A stretch of 64,000 bases of DNA from Spinellus fusiger (GCA_025094145.1 JALLLS010000020.1:310001-374000); one strand, 5' to 3'; numbered from the stretch's first letter, positions 33,331-47,431 are shown. The notes: a model not told the origin generated them from the sequence alone. Program-made: numbers and translations.

Positions 33331-34950
33331 ATGCAGGCGGAGTCAATTAAGGACAATATAAGTTCTTTGAACTATAACAGTATTAGTCCTATTGTGATTG
33401 TGAGAAAATCACGCAAATCTCTCTATCTTGCTGCACTAGTGGCAGCTGCTGGTGGCTTTGTTGTTGGATTCGACTCAGGTTCCATTTCTGGTGTCCTAGC
33501 AATGGAGTTATTTGCTCAACGTTTCTTGAATGTGGACTCAACTTATCGCCAAGGTCTACTGGTTGCTATGATGTTATTCACCGCTACCCTTGGTGGTCTT
33601 ATGTCTGGCTATACTTGTGGTAATTATTATTATTATTATTTTATTATTTTCATAGGGTTAACAAAATCTGAGGGGAAGAAATTTAATTTCTTATTCCTAT
33701 GATTTTAAAAGCCTATACAATATTTATTATGATACACAGAAGAAACTCATACATTATACTTTGTAGATTGGTACAGCCGCAAATATACTATTATGCTTGG
33801 TACTGTTTTATTTGCCTTTGGTGCTCTACTTGAAGTCATTGGTTTGAACTTTGGTATGCTGATTGCTGGTCGTCTTTTTATCGGATTTGGTGAAGGCTTT
33901 CTTACCAATGCCATTCCTCTCTACCACTCTGAGATTGCTCCTCCTGATATCCGTGGCCGATTGATCAGTTTCTACAGCTCTATGGCTTCTGTTGGTACAA
34001 TTGTTGGCTACTTTATCAACTTTGGCACTAGCTACATTGCAAATGACTGGTGTTGGAGAACTACTTTCTTGATTCAAGTCGTGATCTGTATCTTTTTGAT
34101 GTTTACATACTTTCTTCCATTCTCACCACGCTGGCTTATTGATAAGCAAAGAAAAGAAGAAGCTCTTGATGTACTTGCTCATCTCCATGGATCCACACGC
34201 GATGATCCTATTGTGCTTGCCGAATTCAATACTATTGTTACTGAAATGGAGTTTGAACAGTCTTTTGGCAAACGTACTTATAGTGAATTATTCAGAGGCA
34301 CCAACTTGAAGCGTACTTTGTTAGCCTTGTTTGCTGGTAATGGTGCTGCTTTTACTGGTACAGATGCTATTTCATATTATGCACCTCAGATCTTTAAGCA
34401 AGCCGGCCTTTCTGATACTTCACTCGCCATTGCTACTACCGGATCCAGCAACATTCTTTCTTTATTATGCAACTTGGTAACTTTGTGGTCTATTGATAAG
34501 ATAGGCCGTCGATCTTTCTTCATGTCAGGTGCAATTATTATGGGACTGTCCATGTTCATTGTTGGAGGATTATTCCAATCGATGTATACGGTTGATTTGG
34601 ATGGCAATGTTGGTCTAGGCACTCCCGGAGCCCGTAATGCTGCCATTGCATTTATTTTTATATTTAGTGCTGCCTATTCCTACAGCTGGGGACCTGTAGC
34701 CTATGTCTATCCTGCTGAGATTCTCAATATGCGAACACGCGCCAAAGGTTTAGCATTGGCTTATGGATTGAACTGGGCTGTGGGTATCTTCATGACTTTT
34801 GTTATGCCTATTTTCATGGACAATACGGTGTATGGTGGATATTACTTCTTTGGTGGATGTTGCACTCTTCTGGCTATTGGTACTTGGTTCATACCTGAGA
34901 CAAAAGGATATTCTTTGGAGGAGATTGACAAGATTTTCAATCCTAAGTAA
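33331..34950 (+). CDS. MFS sugar (hexose) transporter
   Basis: Plasma-membrane symporter or facilitator of the sugar porter family, 12 membrane spans. Exons 33331-33619 and 33767-34950 (phase 1 join) give 490 residues. Motifs in order: GFVVGFDSGSISGVL in TM1, GRLFIGFGEGF and PPDIRGRL (after TM4), PFSPRWLIDK at the TM6 loop, DAISYYAPQIF in TM7, DKIGRRSFF (the second GRR-type loop), GPVAYVYPAEI in TM10, and the PETKG signature (FIPETKGYSLEEID) at the C-terminus. All hallmark residues are intact. Specificity (glucose, xylose or other) cannot be assigned. No clustered catabolic gene lies next to it. Confidence 0.95.
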
Positions 34951-35897
34951 CTACAGATTATTCATACAAGTAAGCCATTCAGAGTTATGTTGTTTTTATT
35001 AACTTTATTATAGTAGACAATCGAGCAAGAGGTTTGTTAAGGGAAAAAAAAGATAAGCATCTTCCTGCATAATAAAATGCATGGCATGGTCTCTTTCTTC
35101 TCATGAAGGAAGAAACCGTGTCGTTTGGAATCCTTTCTACTTTTCATTAGAAGAGTAGAAAGGATTCCAAACAGCCTGTTTCTCTCGAATTGTACGAACG
35201 CTCAAGGGGTGCTGTATCAAGCAGAGAAAAAAAAGCATTTGTTTTTTTTATCTGTTTGAGAGGCTGAGATTATACCCTTAAAAACGGATCAGGGTAATTC
35301 CTGCGACGTGATGATGCATAGTACTCTTCACACCTTTTTGCTGCTGCTGCTGCTACTGTTACCCATTGATGGTCCAATTGGAAGAGGGTAAAAAGGTGGA
35401 ATAGGGTGGTTGGAATGAGGAGGAGAGGAGAGGAGAGGAGAGGAGAGGAGAGGGTGGGGGTGTGTGTGCTTTGTAAAATAGTAGGATGTAGAAATGTAGG
35501 GAAGAAATTTGAAAACAGGCAATGTAAGCAACTAGTGAGAAAGCTGATATATACAGTGTTTATAAAGAAGAGTAAAGGTACTTGAGATGGTCTTTAGAAA
35601 GAGATATTCTTGCTTCGAGAAATTCTGCTCTTCCATAAAGAAGCCAGTTTACTTTTATGCCATTCATTCACACGCCAGTATACATTAATGTATCTTCTAT
35701 TCATAATAATAAACACACTTTTATTGTACAATTCTATTTATTATTGTTATTTCTAAATAACACAGTTTGTTATAACACCTATTCCCAATTTAAAGATGTT
35801 AAGGCTTATTTACCAATGTTTATGCAATAAAGAATACTCGCACTTGTTTATTAGTCTCAACCCAAGAGATTAATAACAACGTCCTTGAAGTTTATTA
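34951..35897. other. Intergenic region with hairpin and GA-rich repeat
   Basis: Holds the perfect hairpin at 35123-35172 (separate entry), a CTG run (35341-35354) and an AGGAG repeat (35413-35453) running into GGGTGGGGGTGTGTGTG. No coding region. Confidence 0.5.
35123..35172. repeat. Perfect 19-bp inverted repeat (hairpin), 12-nt loop
   Basis: Arms 35123-35141 and 35154-35172 (GTTTGGAATCCTTTCTACT and its exact complement). An outer AGAAAC/GTTTCT pair extends the stem after small internal loops. It lies 173 nt after the transporter stop, possibly in its 3' UTR. Confidence 0.9.
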
Positions 35898-36915
35898 TTA
35901 TTCCCAGTCTTTCATATTTTCCCAGAAGGGATCCTCGTGTATATCTTCATGCTTCTCTATCACAATAGCACGGTCACGCAGTGTAAGATAATAAATTGTA
36001 TGGATATTGCATTGTTTCAAATAAGTTTGAAGCTTATCATAATCCATGCCCACATCGTGTGGACCATGACAATCATCCGACAAGACAAACCTCCCACCTT
36101 GTTGCTGGATAGTCTAGAGAATATATATGGTAGTTGAATATATAGCTAATCAATTCAATTCTCTCTGCTTGCTTACTTTTACAATGTCTTGTTGTGGATA
36201 AGGCTCCAATAATCCCTTTTTCCATGCTCTTGAATTGATCTCAAACAGTCCACCATAGTCCACCACATACTTTATATTACGTACAATTCTTTCCCATACT
36301 TCTGGATCATGAAGTGCAATATCTGCTTGTTCTGTGACAGCAAAGATGCGTATAAGATCAAAGTGGCCCACGACCTCAGGCCGTGTTTCTGATAGCATAT
36401 CGAACTGCTCATCAAAATAGTTCTTAAACAGCTTTACTAAACTACCATCCCCCGCCTTTTCGAGTGCAATTTCATAGAGTTCTGGTGAGAAATCAATGGA
36501 AATAGCCTGGACATGATGAAGAGAGCCAACGACATAGTCAATATTAAAACAGTTTCTTAGGAGACGAAGCTGATCTGCATAATCTGTACTGATAAACTCA
36601 GTTTCTGCTGCCACCAGAAGCTCAATTTGATCCTTATAAACCCACTGGAGTCTTCTTGCTTCTTTAAAGAAATCCTCAAAGGTAGTAGCAAGAGTATCGG
36701 GTGTACAATTGGCCTTATTGATGAATTGTAGGCATAAAGAATCAGTCTACCTGTATTTCTTCGGGATACATATGGGAAAACTCAAGGCGAGGCATATGTT
36801 CACTCAGACCATACTTCTTGAATCCTTTCCTTATGGCTTCTTGTACAACACGCTCAAGCTGTCCATGGCCGTGGTGACAAAACTGTCCAGAGTGACTGTG
36901 ATATGAGTAGGGCAT
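35898..36915 (-). CDS. HIS2: Histidinol-phosphatase (PHP family)
   Basis: Hydrolyses L-histidinol phosphate to histidinol in histidine biosynthesis, cytosolic. Exons on the minus strand 36751-36915, 36177-36713 and 35898-36113 give 305 residues, normal for fungal HIS2. Metal-binding PHP motifs are visible: YHSHSGQFCHHG at residues 5-16, GLSEHMPR, VAAETEF, GSLHHV, GHFDLIR, and SDDCHGP near the C-terminus. Intron 1 is only 37 nt (36714-36750). It is divergent from the DAHP synthase gene, and the 189-bp intergenic region carries Gcn4-type sites, which suggests general amino-acid control of both. Confidence 0.94.
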
Positions 36916-37104
36916 TGATTCAAAAGAGAGTCATTTTGCAAGTCCTCGTCTTAGTTTTCTTTTTACATTTCTTTTTAAGATCCCTATCATATGTCATAAA
37001 GTCACGGTAGAGCCAATTATGTATAGGATTCACATTGAGTCATTTGCTTATAAAGGCCCAATCTCCGCCACAAGCATCACCTTTATTCCTCCTTTTACTG
37101 CACT
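36916..37104. promoter_or_regulatory. Divergent HIS2 / DAHP synthase promoter with Gcn4-type sites
   Basis: A perfect TGAGTCA palindromic AP-1/Gcn4 site lies at 37036-37042, 69 bp before the DAHP synthase ATG and 121 bp before the HIS2 ATG. A second half-type site, TGACTC on the minus strand (36928-36933), is very close to the HIS2 start. TATAAA at 37049-37054 faces the DAHP synthase. Sites are seen directly; control by a Gcn4/CPC1 factor is inferred from known fungal cross-pathway control. Confidence 0.7.
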
Positions 37105-38873
<1,769 letters not shown>

Positions 38874-39920
38874 GCTGATAAGATTGATATTCTAAATTCA
38901 ATCATAAAATCTCTCTCTCTCTTACAACTTATACATAGTGCCTATATATGGAATAAAAATCAGAAGTTTGCATGTTACTGCAATTACTATTAAGAAAAAC
39001 TCTAAACTATTAGACTACAGTTCTGCTGTTTATTGCCGTAGATCAGTTTATTAAGTCCTTTTTTTATGTAAATTAAAACATAAGTTATTCGGCATGCTTT
39101 TTTCTTTTTCTTTTAGTATTTTACTAATGTGCAAAAACATACAAAGCGATATTGTTTATATTAATAAGCCCAAATAAGTTTAATTTCATTTGGAACTTAT
39201 TCACTCTTAAGAAAGAAATATCCGAATCTATAAACATTCAAGAAAACAATACTCGTGTGTCACTACTCTTTATTATTGTTATTTCTTACCATTTTATTAC
39301 TCGAAAGTCTACTAATGAATACTAGGAAATGACAGGTATCTAAAACTAAGCCTCATACTTATGATGTATGACACAATAGAAATGGTATATTTCTATTAAT
39401 GATATGTCATTGTAAATGCCACTATAGAGAGTATAATATGACGAGAAAACCCATCTTAAGCATCTCATGCATGGTAATGATTAGTTATTTTCTATCCTAT
39501 TTCGCTATAATCCTTGGATATGTAGCTCTGAAAGTAATCTATAGGATTTAATAATTGATGTCTAAATAAGGGCCATAAAGCAATTCCTTACCAAGAGTGA
39601 CACATTAGATAATGCTATGAATAATATCTCAGGTTAAATAATGATAAAAATAATTCATTGAAAATATATTAATATGAATTCAAATATAGACATACAAGAC
39701 ATATAGGACATGTATTATTATTTTGTCAGTGAGTACAAATTCACAATTAAAGCATGAATTTCTTATTTATTTATACAGATGATTATCTATGAAATGATAT
39801 GAGAATAGACTTTATAAACAATGGCCAGTAAACCATATACTTCTTGCAAATCGTTCTACATGATTTCTTCTACAACTGTAGTAATGTCACCATAAAGATA
39901 ATAAGTAGCATTTATTTGTA
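38874..39920. other. Intergenic region, no gene recognised
   Basis: AT-rich spacer between DAHP synthase and the Tc1 element. No supported frame. Confidence 0.5.
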
Positions 39921-41281
39921 AAGTGACCCGACAAATGTAATCGATGGTTTCAAATTCAGGGCCATTTTTATACCAAAAATAATAAACATTATTCTTTCTA
40001 TCTTCATAACAATTCTTTTTATTATAATGGATGACTCATCCAACACCGTGATCATCTTCACCAAGACCCCCGAGATGTATGGGAAATAGACCAGCCTCGA
40101 TAATTGCTTATCCATTCTCCATGAGATGCTGAACATGAGATCTACTCAGGTCGAGGCATCTCTCATGTTCAATGCTCCTTGCAACACTGTAGGGGACATT
40201 GTGAGACACTTCAAGAAGACAATCTTGGTAGTACCTTCTCCCAAGAGTATCAGAAAGAGAAAGTTGGACGACATGGTTCTCTGATGGTTGAGAAGAACAG
40301 TAGTCAGTGATTCTCATCAGACCAAGGAGGCCATCATGGCAAGCATGACCATCAAAGTATCATACAAGACTTTAAAGAAGTACCTTGATGGAATAGGTTT
40401 ATAATATTTCAGTTCAGTGGTGAAGCCTCTTCTCACCAAGAAACATAGGGAAGAAAGACTATAGTGGGCTCATGAGCACATTAACTCGCCGCATTAGCAG
40501 TGACAAGAGGTTGTCTGGTCCGATGAGTCCAGAGTAGAACTGATGAGCTATGACAGGGGCACAAAATTCATCAGACAGCCTGGTACGGCCTTTGAGCCCA
40601 AGAGTTTCTTGGAAACAAGGGAGTTTGGAGGTGGTGGAGTGATGGTATGGTATGGAGCTGTTTCAGTGGGGAGGGTGTTGGGAGATGGATCGTAGTGGAG
40701 GGCAGGATACACTCCGCCAAGCACATCAATGCCTTGGGAGAAGCCTACTGCCCCGAGCTCAAGCGTATCTCTCTCCTAAACTCTGGAGTCAGTTAACACC
40801 TACAGGAGAACAATGCTAGACCCCATACGAGCAAGGCAACTCGTGAATGGAAGGCAGCAAAGAGTGTGGAAACTCTTCCTTACTGGTCCTCACAATACTG
40901 ATCTCAATCCAATTGAGCATCTATGGGTCCACCTCAAGAAGGTTATCAGGAAGGAAAGAAGTTTATATTTTACCAAAGAGAAGTTAGAGGCGGCCCTGAT
41001 GCTGGAATGAGGTAAAATATCAAAGGCAATAGACACCCTCATTGCCAGCATGGGGCGGAGATGCCAGACTGTCATTGATGCCAAGGGTGGCCATAGTGGT
41101 TATTAATTAACCTTCTAATAAAACTTTCTTCTTGTCTTTTATACACTCTTTTATGTATCTATTGAAAGTTTTATGTCTTTACCTAATGAATTCATGAAGT
41201 TATAACACTATTAAGATAAAGTATGAATATAAAAAAGGAAAGCTGCATTTAAAACCATCGATTACATTTGTCGGGTCACTT
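39921..41281 (+). mobile_element. Tc1/mariner copy A, full length with inverted repeats, dead transposase
   Basis: 1361 bp, ends AAGTGACCCGACAAATGTAA on both strands (about 34-bp repeats with one mismatch), flanked by TA at 39919-39920 and 41282-41283. Plus-strand transposase relic: VVWSDES (first Asp), FGGGGVMVW, LQENNARPHTSKATREW (second Asp now Asn), DLNPIEHLW, then RCQTVIDAKGGHSGY and a stop. Several in-frame stops and frameshifts. Ends and target duplication are clean, so the insertion boundary is reliable. Confidence 0.92.
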
Positions 41282-42493
41282 TACTTTCTATTCATTTATT
41301 CTTAATGACCAACAAAGTGTATGTTTATAGTTAGTAAGCAAAGATATAGCAGATAATGAAACTAAATGATTTATACACTACTATCAATAAAGACAGGAAA
41401 TGCATTTTATTTACCAAGTCTACCCTTTGCTCAAACATCTTTTTTCTCTTAATTGTTTGGTTCTCTTTATGCATTAACTTAAAGCAGGACAGCGTCTATC
41501 TCAAACATCAATCCTAGACATACCAAGAGAGCTTCAGCTAACCAAAGAAGAACATTGAAGACCTCACCCGTAGACATATTTTACACAAAGCTACTGTTAA
41601 TGGAAATGATCAAATAAAGATTCTTAGTATTTTTTTGTATTAAGGATACATGTATTTCTCGTAGTATAAAAAGATGCTACAAATCAGACTGTCTAAAGGC
41701 AGAAACAAGCAAAAATAAACAAACTTGGGTTGGCCTCTAGTGAGGTAATATTTAAGCCTGAGAAGGAAGATATGGAGTAGAAGAAGAGTGTCCTTTGAGT
41801 GAAGGCTTATTTTTATATGTTCAATACTTCAAACTACCTATCACTCCATCACAACCAAGAGCATCAATATTAACAGAATCATTCGCATGAGGTGGTTTAT
41901 GATGAGATTTAGTATGAAAATAGTGTAGTCTGTTCTTCTCTACTAAGTCCAGTGATGGAGACCAATAGGTGTCAGCACAACCTACTAACAATAATAGTTA
42001 TTAAACGTACATATATTAGCGTGCTGTCATTTTATATCTTTTTCTAAATTTGAGATGCATTATATGTCTTATTCTCCTGCTGGACATTGTACTCTATCTA
42101 TATACCATCCTATTGTTTCTACAATTGCTCTTAGTTAACCATCCACCAGATCTATCTGCATAATAGGCATGATTTTTTACAAGATAGTCTATAAGCACTA
42201 AGCTAATAAATGCTGATAGCGTAATAATAGTAGCTAAAGTCACTAAACAGCACACCCACACCCACACACATATAGATAGATAGATGGATAGACGGATAAA
42301 GATTAAACTTGGGATAGTATACTACAAGTGTTCGGATTATGTTTATAAACAAGAGAATTGCATGTAGATCACAAAACATAACGCCAGAGATGGATGAATG
42401 GCAAAAAGAAGAGATAGGCAAAGGGGAAATAATACTGAAAAAGACTGTAGTATCTTTGAAAATGCAATAGCTACAGTGCAACAGTATATCTGT
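41282..42493. other. Intergenic region, no gene recognised
   Basis: AT-rich. A CACACCCA/CACACA and GATA-type simple repeat lies at 42246-42296. No frame supported. Confidence 0.5.
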
Positions 42494-43118
42494 TTAATCC
42501 TCCTCAAGATCAAGGTCTTCAATTACAGTGACTGTAGTCAAAGAAGAAGCCGACTTGAATTCTTTCACTTTGGGTGTCTTCTTTTCTGCTACTTGTTCTT
42601 CTTCATTATCAGACTCTGAAGAGTCAAATACTGTCTCATCTTCATCAAGAGGCATTCCACTATTGTCTATTATCATTGTAAATACATTTCATTCCATAGC
42701 ATTGACCTTACTTCTCATTAATTCTGCCATTTGTGCCACGTTTTGTTCAGCTGTTCGTTTGCGTTCTTCACGGGCCTCAGCACGGGCCTTTAATCGATCC
42801 TGTCGGGCGATTTCTTGGTACTTTTCAATAGTCTTCTTTTTACGTTCTTGTTTACGCTTTGAGAATCCTGTCAAGAACTCTCTAATGTGTTAGTGTCTAG
42901 TTAGCCCTGTGAAAAGAAACCTACTTTCGCCTATCAAAGTCAAATTCAACTATAGGAACAGTCTCCTTGTTGACCTTTCTCTTCTTGGCATAGATTTTGG
43001 ATCCTGCCGAGAGAAGATCCGTATTGCGCATATTCTTGTAGGAAGTGCCTTGTTTTTTATCATTGCCTTTGTTTTTAGACTTGGCTGAGGCTGCTGAAGA
43101 AGGTCTGGATGGTGGCAT
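42494..43118 (-). CDS. NOL12/RRP17-like nucleolar protein
   Basis: Family role: 60S ribosome biogenesis, 5' end processing of 25S and 5.8S rRNA in the nucleolus. Exons on the minus strand 42925-43118, 42712-42881 and 42494-42666 give 178 residues, close to the family length. The signature is VEFDFDRRKEFLTGFSKRK, followed by a long basic helical region (KKKTIEKYQEIARQDRLKA, AREERKR) and an acidic C-terminal tail (DEDETVFDSSESDNEEEQ). The N-terminus is Ser/Lys rich. ATG 43118 is the first in frame. Divergent from the CCDC25-like gene, 239 bp apart. Confidence 0.85.
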
Positions 43119-43357
43119 GGTGATAATGGAGGAGAATAACTTATCTTTCTCGTTTGAGTTTCGAGTCTCTTGAGACAAGGAAATACAGTCACAGTGAAGG
43201 CGCCACTATTCCAGTGAAGAGCAGGACCAAGTCTGACTTCAAGGCTAAGTGTCAGTGCACTAGCATGGTGTTATACTTTACAAGCAATGGTAATAGCCCA
43301 TAGACAGACTAAGAATAATATGGTACACAAACAAAGATAAGGAAAATAAACAAGACT

Positions 43358-44309
43358 ATGATAGTGGTGAGTCCACCTGTGACTATTTACATGGGCAGAG
43401 ACAAGTTTGAAAGTAAGTCTGTTTTTCTTTCTTTCTTTCTTTCTATCTATCTTGTACAGAGAGACAGGCACTCATAAGACTATTGAATAGATGAGGATTT
43501 GATTAAGCATGGATTCCCTGAGGATGTGTGGTAAGATGAGTAGCTGTTGTGTGTTATGACCTAAATATCTTCTCTAATATGTTGGCTATTACTAGGGTAG
43601 GTTCATAAGGAACATAAGAAAAAGAGTAGCTTAGGTCGTAGTTCCATGTCGACAAACTCTCAAGTGCACACGTCTATGTACGACTGCAAGTGGGTCAAAC
43701 ATGGCTTGATATTCCAGAAGAAGTGGTTCAGGACTGTGCTCAACTTGTCAAAGCCAATAGTATCGAAGGTAAAGATAGGAAGAAGAGCCAGCCTAGTCAC
43801 CCATTCTTGTAGGAAATAAAAAGGGCAATGTTACTATTATTTATACACCTTGGGACAATTTGAAAAAGACACCTGGTATGGAGACAGGTCAGGTTACCTT
43901 CCATAATCTGAAGAAAGTGAGTCCTGTTTTTATATGAATATATATACTCAATGGATCAGGTCAAACGTGTCCATGTTAAAGAACGTGTTAATGCTATTTT
44001 CAATCGATTGAACAAAACCAAAGAAGAACGACAGGTTGACTTTATCTATGAAAAGGTTCAGAGAGAGAAAATAGACCGAAAGTCCTCTCGTGAACAAGAA
44101 TTCCAAGAGGTAGACCATTTCTACAGCAGAAACAGTGGCCTAACTTTGTATCTATTATTTTATTTTATTTTTTACAGAAAGAAAGAGTGCGAGAATTGGC
44201 AGAGGAAAGTCGAAAGGCACAACAGGAGATTCAAGACTTATTTAGCACAGAAAACATGCGCAGTAACCAAAGAAGCGCGGAGGATGATTCTGACGATGAC
44301 TTTATGTAG
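43358..44309 (+). CDS. CCDC25-like protein (NFACT-R/DUF814 domain)
   Basis: Homologous in order and length (202 versus about 208 residues) to animal CCDC25, a small NFACT-R domain protein linked to RNA quality-control-type factors. Exons: 43358-43412, 43491-43530, 43642-43768, 43813-43916, 43960-44109 and 44178-44309. Landmarks: [58 protein letters not shown], coiled-coil C-terminus, NMRSNQ and the conserved acidic end DSDDDFM. Exon 2 ends TG and exon 3 starts TTC, so one G is missing to make the conserved Trp-Phe; base 43596, between AG and GTAGGT, could be a one-base exon. The first intron has a CTTT repeat. Confidence 0.88.
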
Positions 44310-44377
44310 TCTCTAGTTTAAGGCTAGGCTTAGTTTCTACTTGATTCTGTTAGACTCCAAATACAAATTATGTCAAG

Positions 44378-45273
44378 ATGTTTACATATAAAAATCATAC
44401 GAATAGACTTCGTTTCAATGTGACTCTTTTCTTTTATTCAATGAGCTCTTTACGCACCTTTAAGCACTTTTACAATACATCCTACAATAAGCGTCCTATT
44501 CTGACTTTATGCGTAACAAATGGCATTCTAGGAGCAATCAGTGATACACTGGCACAATCAATAACTCATTATGATTACCACGTAAATAAGAAAAAAGAAC
44601 AACGTGTTGCTATCTCTGAAAACCATACACACAGACTGCAATTGGACGAACGTCTGCCTGAGAAGCTTCAAGTGGAAGAAACAGCATGTCCGCCTCCTCA
44701 GTGGGAATTCCAACGTACACTTCGATTTGCAGCATATAACTTTACTGTGGCACCTATACTGGGAAAGTGGTTTATGTTTCTTGACAAGTTTATTCCTATG
44801 CCAGTGGCTACAGGTGCACTGTCGAAAGTTGCTCAGAGTGCACTGAATAGACAAAAGGATGGTGTTGCTATACGACGTATGGTAAGAGAGATGAATATCA
44901 AGATTTGTTTTATCATGGACTCATATAAAGTTCTATTTTCACGTCTGTTTATTATTATTATCACTGTTTCTAGGTTGCAGACCAAGTGCTGTTTGCTCCT
45001 GCGGGTGTCGCTGTATTCTTCACTGTCATGGGATATATTGAAACACGCGAATGGGAAGGTGTCAAGGACAAGTTTAGAAACGCATATGCTCCTGTTCTTA
45101 TTATGAATTACAAAGTGTGGCCTATAGTACAGCTTATTAACTTCAAGATGATGCCTCTCCAATACCGTCTACCATTCATTAGTAGTCTGGGTATCTTGTG
45201 GAATGCCTATTTGAGCTGGATCAATAATGCATCAACTGTGAAAGAAGAAGAACCAGGATTGACAAAGAACTGA
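44378..45273 (+). CDS. MPV17/PMP22 family integral membrane protein
   Basis: Small channel-like protein of the mitochondrial inner or peroxisomal membrane (Mpv17, Sym1, PXMP2 family). Exons 44378-44881 and 44974-45273, phase 0, up to 267 residues; the ATG at 44441 is an alternative start. Begins with NKRPILTLCVTNGILGAISDTLAQS, given here as the family's first helix; a family-unusual Gln/Lys/His-rich insert of about 40 residues follows. The C-terminal signature NYKVWPIVQLINF with MPLQYRLPF and LGILWNAYLSW is complete. It lies only 68 bp after the CCDC25-like stop, same strand. Organelle not decidable. Confidence 0.93.
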
Positions 45274-45964
45274 TAAAAGGGAAGACTATATACATATACA
45301 TTCTTCTCATGAACTACCAGCGTTTCTACCTTTCATTCTCTATAACTGTTTTCTCTTATTTATTGAAATTTATCCTATAAATAATACATGTATGCCTCAG
45401 CTCTATGCATCAGAGTACAAGATAACATAATACTAAGCCCATCTTAGCTCACCTACAAACAGAGGCACTCTTCATCAAGATAGAATAAACCACTTCATTC
45501 TACTCTACAATATATCTAGCATTGATTTTATAGGACATACGTTGGGCCTGTGTCTGTCACAGTCATTACTGAAGAAAGAATTAGCCAGCAGTGCTTATTG
45601 TTTGTGGTATAATTGTTTGAGAAAATACACACCCAAGGATGTGTAGGTGTGGGTTATCTAACTGTTATGAGGAATGTAGTGTACAAGTAATAAATTCACT
45701 CTAGTGCTACAAGAAAAGAGTAATTTAGAAATCAAACTAGTATGGATTTTTAAGGAAGAACACACACGCACACACACACACACTCTCTCTCTCTTGAAAG
45801 CATAGGACCTGTTGTTATTGTTTGCTACCATATTTAAATACAGAGCTAATATTGATATTAGTCAAATGATTACGACTTCATAGAGAATTATAGTTCTATC
45901 CTTGGTTCATGAAATTGTATCAGAAAGAATAACAGCGAGTTTCTGTTACAATAAAAGAGTGCTA
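45274..45964. other. Intergenic region with CA/CT repeat
   Basis: AT-rich. ACACAC followed by TCTCTC at 45760-45795. No gene. Confidence 0.5.
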
Positions 45965-46393
45965 GCTGTCATACTGGGGCCTATGCTAGATGGTGAAAAG
46001 AGACACATCAAATTAGGGTTCTTTGATTACTAGCCTACACAAATCCCTGATTTGAACTCAATTGAACATGTCTGATACGCCTTGGAAATATGAATTGAAG
46101 AAAGAAAAGAGTATCTATTATCAATATAGAAATTAGTATTGAACTTGCACAATGATGGGTTCTGAGTATGACAGTCTGGCATCTGTCTGTCATTGATGCC
46201 AAAGAAGGCCATACAAAGTATTAACTGCATTATTATTATATTTTCTATAATTAAAGATATTGAGACTTGATATGCTTAACTTTGGAGCTTATAGATCAAA
46301 TGTGAAATGTTTTATTTAATGTTGAACATGTCTTATCTGTTTCATCCTGATATTTATACTCAAAGGTATTCAATTCAATTGAGTGTGGCTGTA
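45965..46393 (+). mobile_element. 3' fragment of a Tc1 element (copy D subfamily)
   Basis: Coding debris with IPDLNSIEHV and SLMPKK words, then a 3' UTR nearly collinear with copy D (TGTTTTATTTAATGTTGAAC, GTATTCAATTCAATTGAG) and the terminal CAATTGAGTGTGGCTG followed by TA at 46394. 5' two-thirds missing. Confidence 0.8.
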
Positions 46394-46797
46394 TTCACAC
46401 TTTCTTGAACAAGTATGTTTATCCAAATTATATACCTAATAGCATTATCTGAGTGAACCATCTTCAAAATAGATAGATAAGCTGTTGTAAGTGTGGCTAT
46501 TTGTACAAAAGTCATCTTAACTGTCCAAGAAATGATAGATACCAAACAGAATGTAGTGACATTGTGATAAGACCAAGAAATGAGCTTACTTCAAAGAATG
46601 AGTGAGATGAATCAGTCATACAGTCCTATGAGTTAAGTACTTCTTTTTCCTACAGGACAGTTAGGTTGGACTATAAAAACATGCTCAATCAATAACCAGA
46701 ATATCATGATAAGCACAATAAAACACTACTGTTTCAGACTAATGTACATAAATGATTCCAATCACTTGCATTTATTTGGAAAGCCCTCTTTATCAGT

Positions 46798-46922
46798 ATA
46801 GAGTAGACATGTATGCTAACATTGAACAAGGTTGTCTGAATTCTATACGGCATAACCAAGACACATTGAGAAGAGATATATTGAGTGGTGTACAGGATGC
46901 TGTTACCTCAGACCCCATTTAT
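46798..46922 (+). pseudogene. Helitron-like N-terminal fragment
   Basis: The frame reads QYRVDMYANIEQGCLNSIRH then NQDTLRRDILSGVQDAV and a stop. The Q-V-D-x-Y-x-x-I-E-x-x-R/C-L-N pattern followed by LR..I..GV.DAV matches my memory of the Helitron helicase-like N-terminal (Rep-proximal) region. Short, decayed, no Rep tyrosines visible. Confidence 0.5.
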
Positions 46923-47431
46923 TAAAGAAAGAGGTTAACATTTAACAGTTTATAAATAAATAAATAAAACAGCTACAGAATCAATGGTATTGAATAAAGC
47001 ATCTAAGTCGTAGCGTATTTAATACAGTTGACAGATCTTTTAGAGATAATATAAAAGTACAACAGCCTGCATTAGAATGTATGTCTTTTGGTGGTAATTT
47101 CCTTGAAGTTCTTCTATCTGTAATAATCATTAAAGTATAAAGAAGTATAAAAGAATAACAAACAAGTTGAATAAATAAGAGCAGAGTTAATTGTACGTTA
47201 ACTAAACCAAATACCTTTGGACCTAAGAAATCATTAACGACACCATCACATCAATGGATAATAAATAATAGCTGACACTATTCAGTGTTGGTAATAAGAT
47301 AACTATCTATTTCCTTTTTCTTATTGTATTTCTATCTATTCTTTCTTAACTAAAGATTTTAATGAAGTAAAAAAGATACAATATGCTTATAGATTCAACT
47401 TAGGATTCTTGTATGTATTTGATTTCTGTAG

